DNA from: HLUCCA09 sp038745585 | GTDB lineage: Bacteria > Pseudomonadota > Alphaproteobacteria > Rhodobacterales > Rhodobacteraceae | Assembly: GCA_038745585.1 (NCBI GenBank) | Contig: JBCDLH010000003.1 | Span: 124,001-188,000 of the forward strand | DNA: 64,000 nucleotides | Direction: 5' to 3' | In this document: in pieces, positions 1 through 7,421 of the stretch | How the letters are laid out: every line of letters starts with the position of its first letter | Position numbering within the stretch: position 1 is the stretch's first letter | Made by a program: the position numbers and the translations under genes | Notes under the pieces: generated by a model | Databases searched by the model: none | What the model was told of the DNA's origin: nothing | The model's input: the letters and a program-made list of their open reading frames with translations, nothing else

Positions 1-1
1 C

Positions 2-1822
2 GGTCAGGTGAAGGCGGGCAAGACATCCCTTGTCAACGCGATGCTCGGCGAGCCCGGCCTCTTGCCCGCCGACGTCAATCCCTGGACGTCGGTCGTGACG
101 GCACTGCACTTGACGACCAAGCCCGAAACCGCGCCCCACGGCGCGCGTTTCAGCTTCTTTGACGAGGCCGATTGGGAGCGGCTGACCCGCAAAGGTGGCC
201 GCGTCGGCGAGTTGGCCGGCCGCGCAGGCGCCGAGGACGAGGCTGAAAAGGTCCGTCGTCAGATCGAAGCGATGCGCGCGAAAACACGCCGCCGCCTCGG
301 CCGCAAGTTCGAGTTGTTGCTTGGCACCAGCCATAATTATTCGAGCTACGATAAGGAACTGATCGAGCGTTATGTCTGTCTCGGCGACGACTTTCTGAGC
401 GACGCGGTTGCCGAGGGTCCGACCGCGGATATGCAGGGCCGCTTTGCGGACATAACAAAAGCTGCCGAACTTTGGCTGCCGCGCCCAGACTGGCCGCTCA
501 GCCTCTGCCTGCGGGATACGCCAGGCGTTAACGACACCTTCATGATGCGCGAGCAGATCACCATCGGTGCGCTCCGCGACAGCCGGCTCTGCGTCGTCGT
601 GCTTTCGGCGCATCAGGCACTCTCGACCGTCGACATGGCGCTCCTGCGACTCATCGCGAATGTGCGCTCGCGCGAGGTCGTCATCTTCGTCAACCGAATC
701 GACGAATTGCCCGAACCGGCCACGCAGATCCCCGAGATTCGCGCTGCGATCCGCGACACGCTGGCAACCCAGCCCGGCCTCGAAGACGTCGAGATCCTCT
801 TTGGGTCCGCGCGCTGGGCGACGCTCGCGCTCTCGGGCCGACTCTCTGAGATGAGCGACGAGGATGCCGACACCTTGCTCGCCCACGCCGAGTTTGCCCT
901 GGCGGGACCGGCGCGCGAGCTTGGTCCGCTGGAGCTGATCTGGTGGATGTCGGGCGTGCCCTCGCTCTACGGCGCGCTCTGGCAGCGGATCGTCGAAGGA
1001 GCGGGACGCGAGAAGCTGCGCCGTGTGGCGCGCTCGGCGATGAACCTCGCCGTCGGCATGCGCGCCGCCGCCGAGGCCGATCCGCTGCGCGCCGCCCGAC
1101 AGGCCGGCCAAGATATCGACACCGAGGCGATGCGCGCCGAGCTCGACACACTCGAAGCGCGCATGCTCGACGACTTCGACGCAGCCTTCGACAAGGCCTA
1201 TAGCACCGCCGCACAGCGCCTCGACCGGGCACATAAGAGCTTTCTCGACCGGGCGACCGCGGCACTCGTCCATCACCTTGAGACCCACGGCGAGTGTTCG
1301 CCTTGGACGTATGACCCGGCGGGCCTCCGCCTCCTCCTGCGATCGAGCTATCAGGTTTTTGCCCGCCAACTGGCGAGCGCGGGCAAGGTCTCTGGCGAGA
1401 GCGCGGCGGCGGAGGTCGCAGGCCTCTATGCCAAAGCCTTGGGCCAACCGCGCGAAACCTTCACCTTGGCCGCGCCGGAAATGCCGCGCCTGCCGCCGCC
1501 TGTGCTCCTCGGTCAGACCATCGCGCTCGATCTCAAGGGCACGTGGTGGCGTCGCTGGTGGAACCGCCGACGGGGCTATGCGAGCTTCGCGCCCGATTTT
1601 CATGCGATGATCGAGGCCGAGACACGTCCGATCGTCGATGCGCTGGACGAGACCCACTGCGCGCCCGCAGGAGAGCCAATGCGCGCCACGCTGCGAGAGT
1701 TCTTCGCCGACCAGCGGATGCTGATCGCAGGCCTCGGCCAACGCCGGTCGGTGACCCAGTCCGCTCCGCGGGTCGGATTGCTCGCCGATACCGTTCATCG
1801 GCTAGAGCGGCTCGCGGCCTAA
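2..1822 (+). CDS. Dynamin-family GTPase (5' end cut by window edge)
   Basis: This is a large GTPase of the bacterial dynamin-like type. The reading frame is open from the first base, so the N-terminus lies outside the window. The first residues visible are the P-loop, GQVKAGKTS, so only a short leader is missing. A G3 motif DTPGVND lies near visible residue 170 and a G4-like NRID near residue 230. The remaining 370 residues are rich in charged helices, as expected of a dynamin stalk, and include Trp/Arg-rich patches near the C-terminus. A second GTPase follows after about 45 bases, and paired dynamin-like proteins that act together on membranes are known in bacteria. The membrane role is inferred from the family. 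No transmembrane segment is obvious. Confidence 0.8.
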   Translation, partial: GQVKAGKTSLVNAMLGEPGLLPADVNPWTSVVTALHLTTKPETAPHGARFSFFDEADWERLTRKGGRVGELAGRAGAEDEAEKVRRQIEAMRAKTRRRLGRKFELLLGTSHNYSSYDKELIERYVCLGDDFLSDAVAEGPTADMQGRFADITKAAELWLPRPDWPLSLCLRDTPGVNDTFMMREQITIGALRDSRLCVVVLSAHQALSTVDMALLRLIANVRSREVVIFVNRIDELPEPATQIPEIRAAIRDTLATQPGLEDVEILFGSARWATLALSGRLSEMSDEDADTLLAHAEFALAGPARELGPLELIWWMSGVPSLYGALWQRIVEGAGREKLRRVARSAMNLAVGMRAAAEADPLRAARQAGQDIDTEAMRAELDTLEARMLDDFDAAFDKAYSTAAQRLDRAHKSFLDRATAALVHHLETHGECSPWTYDPAGLRLLLRSSYQVFARQLASAGKVSGESAAAEVAGLYAKALGQPRETFTLAAPEMPRLPPPVLLGQTIALDLKGTWWRRWWNRRRGYASFAPDFHAMIEAETRPIVDALDETHCAPAGEPMRATLREFFADQRMLIAGLGQRRSVTQSAPRVGLLADTVHRLERLAA

Positions 1823-1866
1823 TGGGCCCCACCGGTCGCGGAGCACCACGAAGAGGAGAACCCGCA

Positions 1867-2808
1867 ATGCTTTCGCCTGCCCGGTCGCTGACCGACATCG
1901 TCGATTCGGAAACGGCCGCTGACCCGGTCGACACCGCGGCCCAGAGCGCGGCCGAGCCCCGTCCCCGGATCACGATCATGGGCGAGTTCAGCGCCGGCAA
2001 GAGCACGCTTACGAACCTGCTCCTCGGCGATAGCGCACTGCCGATGCAGGTCACGGCGACGCAGCTCCCGCCGGTCTGGCTCTCCCATGGGGCGGAGCGC
2101 GCCTATGGTGAGGCCGTCGATGGGACGTGCTTTGATGTCGATCTTGAAGCGCTTGGCGCGCTCGATCTCGATACCACGCGTTGCCTGCGCGTCTTCTGTG
2201 AGGCACGTGTGTTGGAGCATTGCGATCTGATCGACCTGCCCGGGATCTCCGACCCGAATATGGATCCCGACATTTGGCAGCGGATCGTGCCGCAAGCGGA
2301 TGCTGTCCTCTGGTGTACCCACGCAACCCAGGCCTGGCGCCAATCCGAGGCCGCCATTTGGGAGGAGATGCCAATAAAGCTCCACGACACCTCGCTCCTC
2401 CTTCTGACGCGGATCGACCGGATCGAGGCGCCGCGTGATCGCCAGCGTGTGCTGGCCCGCGTGACGCAAGAGACGGAGGGGCTTTTTGCCGGGATCTACC
2501 CCATATCACTGACCCGTGCACTCGCCGCAGCCGACGATCGTGCGGCGTGGCAGGCCAGCGGCGCAGAAGACCTGTTTGAAGCGATCTTTCAACTCTGCAA
2601 CGACCTTGCCGACGCGCCGCGCAGTGCGCCGATCTCCGGCGCGCCGACGGCTTCGGATGGCGCGCGTGCCCCCAGCGGACCTGGCGCAGAGGGGACGGTC
2701 GTCGCGCTCAAAAATGGTCCGGCGATCGTCCCGCGGCGTGTACGCCCGGGCCTTGCCAAGGCCGCAAGACCAGACGCCGAGAGCGATAGAACCGCCCCGC
2801 TCTTCTAG
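1867..2808 (+). CDS. Second dynamin-like GTPase
   Basis: This is a shorter GTPase of 313 residues, probably the partner of the dynamin-like protein just upstream. The P-loop GEFSAGKST is at residues 39-47, the G3 motif DLPGISDP begins at residue 123 and the G4 motif TRID is at 181-184. The start at 1867 is chosen because a strong purine-rich ribosome binding site (gaagaggaga) lies just before it. The open frame continues further upstream but overlaps the previous gene. The last 60 residues are low-complexity and basic. The length fits a GTPase head without a full stalk. Function is inferred; membrane remodelling or stress-related assembly are possibilities. Confidence 0.75.
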   Translation: MLSPARSLTDIVDSETAADPVDTAAQSAAEPRPRITIMGEFSAGKSTLTNLLLGDSALPMQVTATQLPPVWLSHGAERAYGEAVDGTCFDVDLEALGALDLDTTRCLRVFCEARVLEHCDLIDLPGISDPNMDPDIWQRIVPQADAVLWCTHATQAWRQSEAAIWEEMPIKLHDTSLLLLTRIDRIEAPRDRQRVLARVTQETEGLFAGIYPISLTRALAAADDRAAWQASGAEDLFEAIFQLCNDLADAPRSAPISGAPTASDGARAPSGPGAEGTVVALKNGPAIVPRRVRPGLAKAARPDAESDRTAPLF

Positions 2809-3044
2809 CGGCGACCCGGCCGATCCATCGGAGCGCCGATCCCGCACATGCGGCGTCGCTCCAGGGTTCCCGAAAGCAGATCCCGTCATCTTAGCGTGCC
2901 CGACGCCTTGGTTGACGTATGGTGATCCAGCAACTCAAACGGGCGCCCCGCCCTGCTTTTGAGCGGATGGCGCGGCGCACCGTAGGATACTGGCAAGGTT
3001 TCCTTGCCATAAGACGCTGCCCGAATGTGAGAGCTGCTGCCGCG

Positions 3045-3461
3045 ATGTCCCTCTCCCAAAGACTAGAAGCGCTGCTTCAGGAGATCCCGGATATGCGGTC
3101 CGTGGTCTTTGGCGACTTGGTTACGGGAACGGCACTGCGCGCGGTCTCCCGCGATGATATCGGTCAGGAAGTCCATGATGCGGCGCTCGCAACGGCGGTT
3201 GCCACAATTGGGCCGGGCAGTCTCGGTGCGGAGTGGCTGCGCGCTTTGGGTGGGGAGGCGCGCTGGGCGGTGTCGTTGTCACCAGGCGACATGCAGCTCT
3301 TCTGTCGAGGCGGCGAGGAGGACAACGATGTCACGGTTGCAACCCTCGCTGCGACCGATACGGCGGGTGGGAAGATCCGTAGTATCTCGGCGGAGCACAT
3401 GCTGGAGACCCTCTCCACCGCCGACGCCGCGTGCCGCGCGATGCTGAACCGAGATGACTGA
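3045..3461 (+). CDS. Unknown small protein, possibly roadblock/LC7-like
   Basis: This 138-residue protein has the feel of a roadblock/LC7 (MglB-like) fold: a short N-terminal helix (SLSQRLEALLQ), a hydrophobic strand (MRSVVFGDLVTG), a central helix and two late strands (RWAVSLS, MQLFCRG). Roadblock proteins partner GTPases, and two GTPases lie just upstream, but the assignment rests on pattern only. The start at 3045 is chosen because the conserved-looking part begins there; the frame is open from an ATG at 2919 and no strong ribosome binding site decides the matter. Its end overlaps the next gene by 8 bases, which suggests translational coupling. Confidence 0.5.
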   Translation: MSLSQRLEALLQEIPDMRSVVFGDLVTGTALRAVSRDDIGQEVHDAALATAVATIGPGSLGAEWLRALGGEARWAVSLSPGDMQLFCRGGEEDNDVTVATLAATDTAGGKIRSISAEHMLETLSTADAACRAMLNRDD

Positions 3462-4278
3462 GCGCCCCAGCAGCTTGCAGTCGCGCTCCCGCGCCACGCA
3501 TGCGCCCGGCGAGGCCGATCTGCGCGATCAACTCGCTCGTGTGCTCGGCCGTCTCCAGGCGCCTTTGCCCGCCGTTTCGGCAGGGGCCGAAGGACGCTGC
3601 GTGCTCCCCGAGGCCCCGCTTGGCCTAAGCTCCGCCATCCTCTCCGAAATCGATGCGACTGTAATGGCGCGCAGTCTCGCCTTTGCGGCGCCTGACGGCG
3701 CCTCGCTGCGGCTCGACGTCTCGAACCGCCGCCTCCTGCACTTCGCGCTCTCCGACGCGACCGGCAATTGTCTTGTCTCCGGTGGTCTGACCTACGCCGG
3801 ACAGGACGCGCTCGATGCCCTCTATGCCGCGCTCGAGACCGTGTGCTCGTGGGATGCGCTGCACGTAACCTATGGCCCGCCCTCGGGCCTCGTCGGGCTC
3901 GAGCAAGCAGGGGTCACCGTGGCAACGCTCCGCCAAGCCTTCGCCGCGCTTTCTCGTCCGGACCCGTTCCAAGACCCGCACGCGCTCGGCGCATTCTTGA
4001 CTGCCAGCGCAGGGCTTACGCGCGCTCATATGCGCGCGGATGGCGCAGGCGGCGGGGAGGCGTCCTTGGCAGCTCCGCTTCTCCAGGCACTCGAGACATG
4101 GCTGGGCGGGGTCGCAACCGCGCCCTTGCCCCGCGCCATGCTGATCTCCGCTGAAGATGACGCGGTACCCGCCCTCTTTCTCGCCGCAGCCGAAGACGAC
4201 GCAATTGCCTTGGCGCTTGAGCCCAGAGCAGAAGAAGACGTCCTAAAAGCCTGGTGGGCGTTCGCGCAGCCCCGCTAG
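3454..4278 (+). CDS. Hypothetical protein, coupled to the gene before it
   Basis: I do not recognise this 274-residue protein. It overlaps the preceding small gene by 8 bases, so the two are probably co-translated as the last part of the GTPase operon. Alternating strand and helix segments are visible (for example LRLDVSNRRLLHFAL and a late AMLISAEDD then ALFLAAAEDD), which could be one or two roadblock-like or PAS-like alpha/beta domains. No signal peptide, membrane span, or catalytic motif is evident. Codon use resembles its neighbours. Confidence 0.6.
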   Translation: MTERPSSLQSRSRATHAPGEADLRDQLARVLGRLQAPLPAVSAGAEGRCVLPEAPLGLSSAILSEIDATVMARSLAFAAPDGASLRLDVSNRRLLHFALSDATGNCLVSGGLTYAGQDALDALYAALETVCSWDALHVTYGPPSGLVGLEQAGVTVATLRQAFAALSRPDPFQDPHALGAFLTASAGLTRAHMRADGAGGGEASLAAPLLQALETWLGGVATAPLPRAMLISAEDDAVPALFLAAAEDDAIALALEPRAEEDVLKAWWAFAQPR

Positions 4279-4403
4279 CGTTCGAAGGTGGGGGTGGCAC
4301 CCCTGCCAACTTGCGATATGTTTCAACAAACCGAGTGCACCACCCGCGCGCGGCCTACCCTGGCTCTGCGCCGACCCGCCCCGACGCAAACCCCGGAGGC
4401 CCC

Positions 4404-5999
4404 ATGACCACCGACGCATCTCCGTCGCCCACAGACCTCTTCGTCATCGGCGGCGGGATCAATGGCTGTGGCATCGCGCGCGACGCGGCCGGGCGCGGCC
4501 TCTCTGTCCGCTTGGCCGAGATGGGGGATCTCGCCGGCGCGACCTCATCGGCCTCGACCAAGCTCTTCCATGGCGGCCTGCGCTACCTGGAGTACTTCGA
4601 GTTCCGACTGGTCCGCGAAGCGCTTTTGGAGCGCGAGGTTCTCTTGCGTGCTATGCCCCACATTTCCTGGCCCATGCGCTTTGTACTGCCCTATCACCCC
4701 AAGATGCGCTTTGAATCCGACACGCCGACGTCGAAGCTCCTGACCGCCTTCATGCCCTGGATGAAGGGCCGCCGCCCCGCCTGGCTGATCCGCCTTGGCC
4801 TTGCGCTCTATGATGGGCTGGGCGGGCGCAAGCTCCTCCCAGGGACTTATACGCTCGACCTTTCGCGCCGCCCCGAGGGCGCCCCCCTCAACGACAAGTT
4901 CACCCACGCCTACGAATACTCCGATTGCTGGATCGAGGATTCGCGTCTCGTCGCCCTCAATGCCCGCGACGCCGTCGAGCGCGGCGCCCATGTGATGACC
5001 CGCACCAAGGTGATCGCCGCCGAGCGGGAGGGCGCCCTTTGGCGCATCACAACCAAAGACGCCGAAACCGGCGCGGAAGCCACGCATCTTGCCCGGATGC
5101 TCGTCAATGCCGCCGGCCCTTGGGTCGGCGAGATGATCCGCGGCACGCTCCGCCTCAAAACGCCCGACAACGTGCGCCTTGTCCGAGGCTCTCACATCGT
5201 GACGAGAAAGCTCTTCGATCATGAGAAGTGTTATTTCTTCCAAGGAACGGATGGCCGCATCATTTTTGCCATCCCATATGAAGGTGACTTCACACTGATC
5301 GGAACCACTGATCAAGAGCACGAAGGCGCCGACAACGCCCCCGCGATCACAGAGGCGGAGACACAATACCTGCTCGACTTTGCCTCGCATTATTTCAAAA
5401 GGCCGGTAACGGCCGAGGACGTCGTCTGGACCTATTCCGGTGTTCGGCCGCTCTATGACGATGGCGCGAAATCGGCGACGGCGGCGACGCGCGACTATGT
5501 GCTGAAGGTCGAAACGGCTGGCGGCGCGCCTCTCCTCAACATCTTCGGCGGTAAAATCACCACCTATCGCCGCCTCGCCGAGGGCGCTCTGGAAAAGATC
5601 GTCGCCCATATCCCCGCCCGCTCAGGGGCTTGGACGGCGGGCGTGCCGCTTCCTGGCGGGGATTTCCCGGTCAAAGGCGTGGCCAAGCTGATCGCCGATC
5701 TCAAAGCCGCGCATCCCTTCCTGTCAGAAGCTTGGGCCAAGCGCCTAGTCCGCGCTTACGGCACCGAGGCGAGCACGATCCTCGCGGGCGCGCGGAGTGC
5801 CGCCGACCTCGGCGAGGACTTCGGCGCGACGCTAACAGCCGCCGAGGTCACCTGGCTCATGCGGCACGAATTCGCGCGCCGCGCCGAAGATGTCGTCTGG
5901 CGCCGCTCCAAGCTCGGCTTGCGCCTCAGCGCAGATCGGATCGCGCGGCTCGATGCATGGATGGCCGAACGCCCCGCGCAAGCCGCAGCCGCCGAGTAG
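4404..5999 (+). CDS. glpD: Aerobic glycerol-3-phosphate dehydrogenase
   Basis: The enzyme oxidises sn-glycerol 3-phosphate to dihydroxyacetone phosphate, passing electrons to the quinone pool at the inner membrane. The FAD-binding fingerprint VIGGGINGCG sits near the N-terminus, followed by the SSASTKLFHGGLRYLE segment typical of GlpD, and FGGKITTYR near residue 380. Its 531 residues match the family. The start at 4404 has a GGAGG ribosome binding site 5 bases upstream. No glycerol kinase or glycerol importer lies beside it; the next gene is a glycerate kinase, and a probable glucosylglycerol hydrolase that would release glycerol lies 1.4 kb away, so it may serve solute turnover rather than glycerol uptake. 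Confidence 0.93.
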   Translation: MTTDASPSPTDLFVIGGGINGCGIARDAAGRGLSVRLAEMGDLAGATSSASTKLFHGGLRYLEYFEFRLVREALLEREVLLRAMPHISWPMRFVLPYHPKMRFESDTPTSKLLTAFMPWMKGRRPAWLIRLGLALYDGLGGRKLLPGTYTLDLSRRPEGAPLNDKFTHAYEYSDCWIEDSRLVALNARDAVERGAHVMTRTKVIAAEREGALWRITTKDAETGAEATHLARMLVNAAGPWVGEMIRGTLRLKTPDNVRLVRGSHIVTRKLFDHEKCYFFQGTDGRIIFAIPYEGDFTLIGTTDQEHEGADNAPAITEAETQYLLDFASHYFKRPVTAEDVVWTYSGVRPLYDDGAKSATAATRDYVLKVETAGGAPLLNIFGGKITTYRRLAEGALEKIVAHIPARSGAWTAGVPLPGGDFPVKGVAKLIADLKAAHPFLSEAWAKRLVRAYGTEASTILAGARSAADLGEDFGATLTAAEVTWLMRHEFARRAEDVVWRRSKLGLRLSADRIARLDAWMAERPAQAAAAE

Positions 6000-6093
6000 G
6001 GGCCCTGGCACCCCCCGCTCCCCGCCGACTTCTTGCCCTGCGCGCGCTGCGCGCCCCCCTCCCGCAGCGCGCGCCCCGCCTGCTGCAGGCTCG

Positions 6094-7344
6094 ATGAGAG
6101 AGCCCCGCGCCCTCCTCCGTGCGCTTTATGACCGGGCCGTCGAGGTCGCCGATCCAATGCGGAGCCTCGCCGCGCACCTGCCGCCCAAGCCCCCGGGCCG
6201 CGTGGTCGTCGTTGGCGCCGGCAAGGCCTCTGCCCGTATGGCCGAAGCGGTCGAAGCCGCTTGGGGCCCCTGCGAGGGTCTTGTGATCACGCGTTACGGC
6301 TATGCCCGCCCCTGCGCGGGAATCGAGATTGCCGAAGCCGCGCATCCTGTGCCCGACGATGCCGGTGTCGCCGCGACACGCCAGCTGCTGGCATTGCTCG
6401 CGGGGCTAGGGGAGGACGACACGGTCCTGGCGTTGATCTCCGGCGGCGGCTCTGCCCTTCTCATCGCGCCCGCCGAGGGCATCACCCTTGCCGAGAAACA
6501 GACGCTGACCCAGGCGCTCCTGGCCTCGGGCGCGCCGATCGGCGAGATCAACGGCATCCGCAAAGAGCTTTCGGCGGTCAAAGGCGGTCGACTGGCCGCA
6601 GCTGCCTATCCGGCGCGGACCATCGCACTTCTGATCTCGGACGTACCCGGCGACGATCCGGGCGATATCGCGAGCGGCCCCACGGTCGGCTATCGGGGCG
6701 ACGCGGCGCGGTCGCGTGCGGCCCTCGCCCAATGGGGTGTCACGCCGCCCCCAGCGATCGCGCGCTTTCTGGCGGGCGGCGCAGCCCCACTCGCCCCCGA
6801 CGACCTGCGCCTTTCACGTGTCGAAAACCGGATCATTGCCGCCCCCGCCCAGTCCCTCGCCGCCGCCGCCGCGCTCGGCGAGAGAGCGGGCTGCGACACC
6901 GAAAACCTCGGCGACGCCATCGAAGGGGAAGCGCGCGACGTTGCTGCGGCCCATGCCGCCTTGGCTCTGGCGCGCCAACCGGCGCTGACCCGTCCGCTCC
7001 TTCTCCTTTCGGGGGGTGAGCTCACGGTGACCAAACGCGGCGACGGGATCGGCGGCCCCAACGCTGAATACGCCCTTGCCCTTGCTCTCGCCTTGCATCG
7101 CGCCCCCGATATCCATGCGATTGCCTGTGATACCGATGGCGTCGACGGCGCCGCCGAGGTCGCCGGAGCCCTCGTCACACCCGACACGCTCGACCGCGCC
7201 GCCGTGTGCGGCCTCTCCGCCGAAACCGCCCTCGCGACCAACGATGCGCACAGCTTTTTTGCCGCGCTCGGCGACCAAGTCATTCCGGGCCCGACCCTCA
7301 CGAATGTCAACGACTTCCGCGCACTCCTGATCGCGCCGCGCTAG
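6094..7344 (+). CDS. Glycerate 2-kinase (MOFRL family)
   Basis: This is a glycerate kinase of the DUF4147/MOFRL class (TtuD/GckA type), which phosphorylates D-glycerate at the 2-position. An N-terminal Rossmann-like segment (VVVVGAGKAS) is followed by the LISGGGSALL motif, LLLSGGELTV and GGPNAEYAL stretches and the terminal PTLTNVNDFRA motif characteristic of the MOFRL domain. It has 416 residues, normal for the family. The start at 6094 is the first that gives the conserved beginning; the open frame upstream runs through GC-rich intergenic DNA. It may form a transcription unit with glpD, 94 bases upstream. Confidence 0.88.
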   Translation: MREPRALLRALYDRAVEVADPMRSLAAHLPPKPPGRVVVVGAGKASARMAEAVEAAWGPCEGLVITRYGYARPCAGIEIAEAAHPVPDDAGVAATRQLLALLAGLGEDDTVLALISGGGSALLIAPAEGITLAEKQTLTQALLASGAPIGEINGIRKELSAVKGGRLAAAAYPARTIALLISDVPGDDPGDIASGPTVGYRGDAARSRAALAQWGVTPPPAIARFLAGGAAPLAPDDLRLSRVENRIIAAPAQSLAAAAALGERAGCDTENLGDAIEGEARDVAAAHAALALARQPALTRPLLLLSGGELTVTKRGDGIGGPNAEYALALALALHRAPDIHAIACDTDGVDGAAEVAGALVTPDTLDRAAVCGLSAETALATNDAHSFFAALGDQVIPGPTLTNVNDFRALLIAPR

Positions 7345-7360
7345 CGCCCGCTCACCCCTC

Positions 7361-7410
7361 ATCTTGGTAAAAATACTCTCGGGGGGTCTGGGGGGCAGAC
7401 GGCCCCCCAG
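7361..7410. terminator. Terminator hairpin with Rhodobacterales intergenic repeat
   Basis: A 9-bp perfect stem (CTGGGGGGC and GCCCCCCAG, 7388-7396 and 7402-7410) with a 5-base loop lies between two convergent genes and can stop transcription from both sides. It is preceded at 7361 by atcttggtaaaaatactc, a sequence type that recurs at gene ends in Rhodobacterales genomes. A related copy lies at about 46.85 kb. The stem is seen directly; the family-wide recurrence is recalled knowledge. Confidence 0.75.
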
Positions 7411-7421
7411 CCTCGCCGCCC

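Noticed and set aside
4545..5609. Open frame of 354 codons on the minus strand inside glpD
   Set aside because: It is the antisense shadow of a clearly conserved gene in GC-rich DNA; its composition shows no domain.
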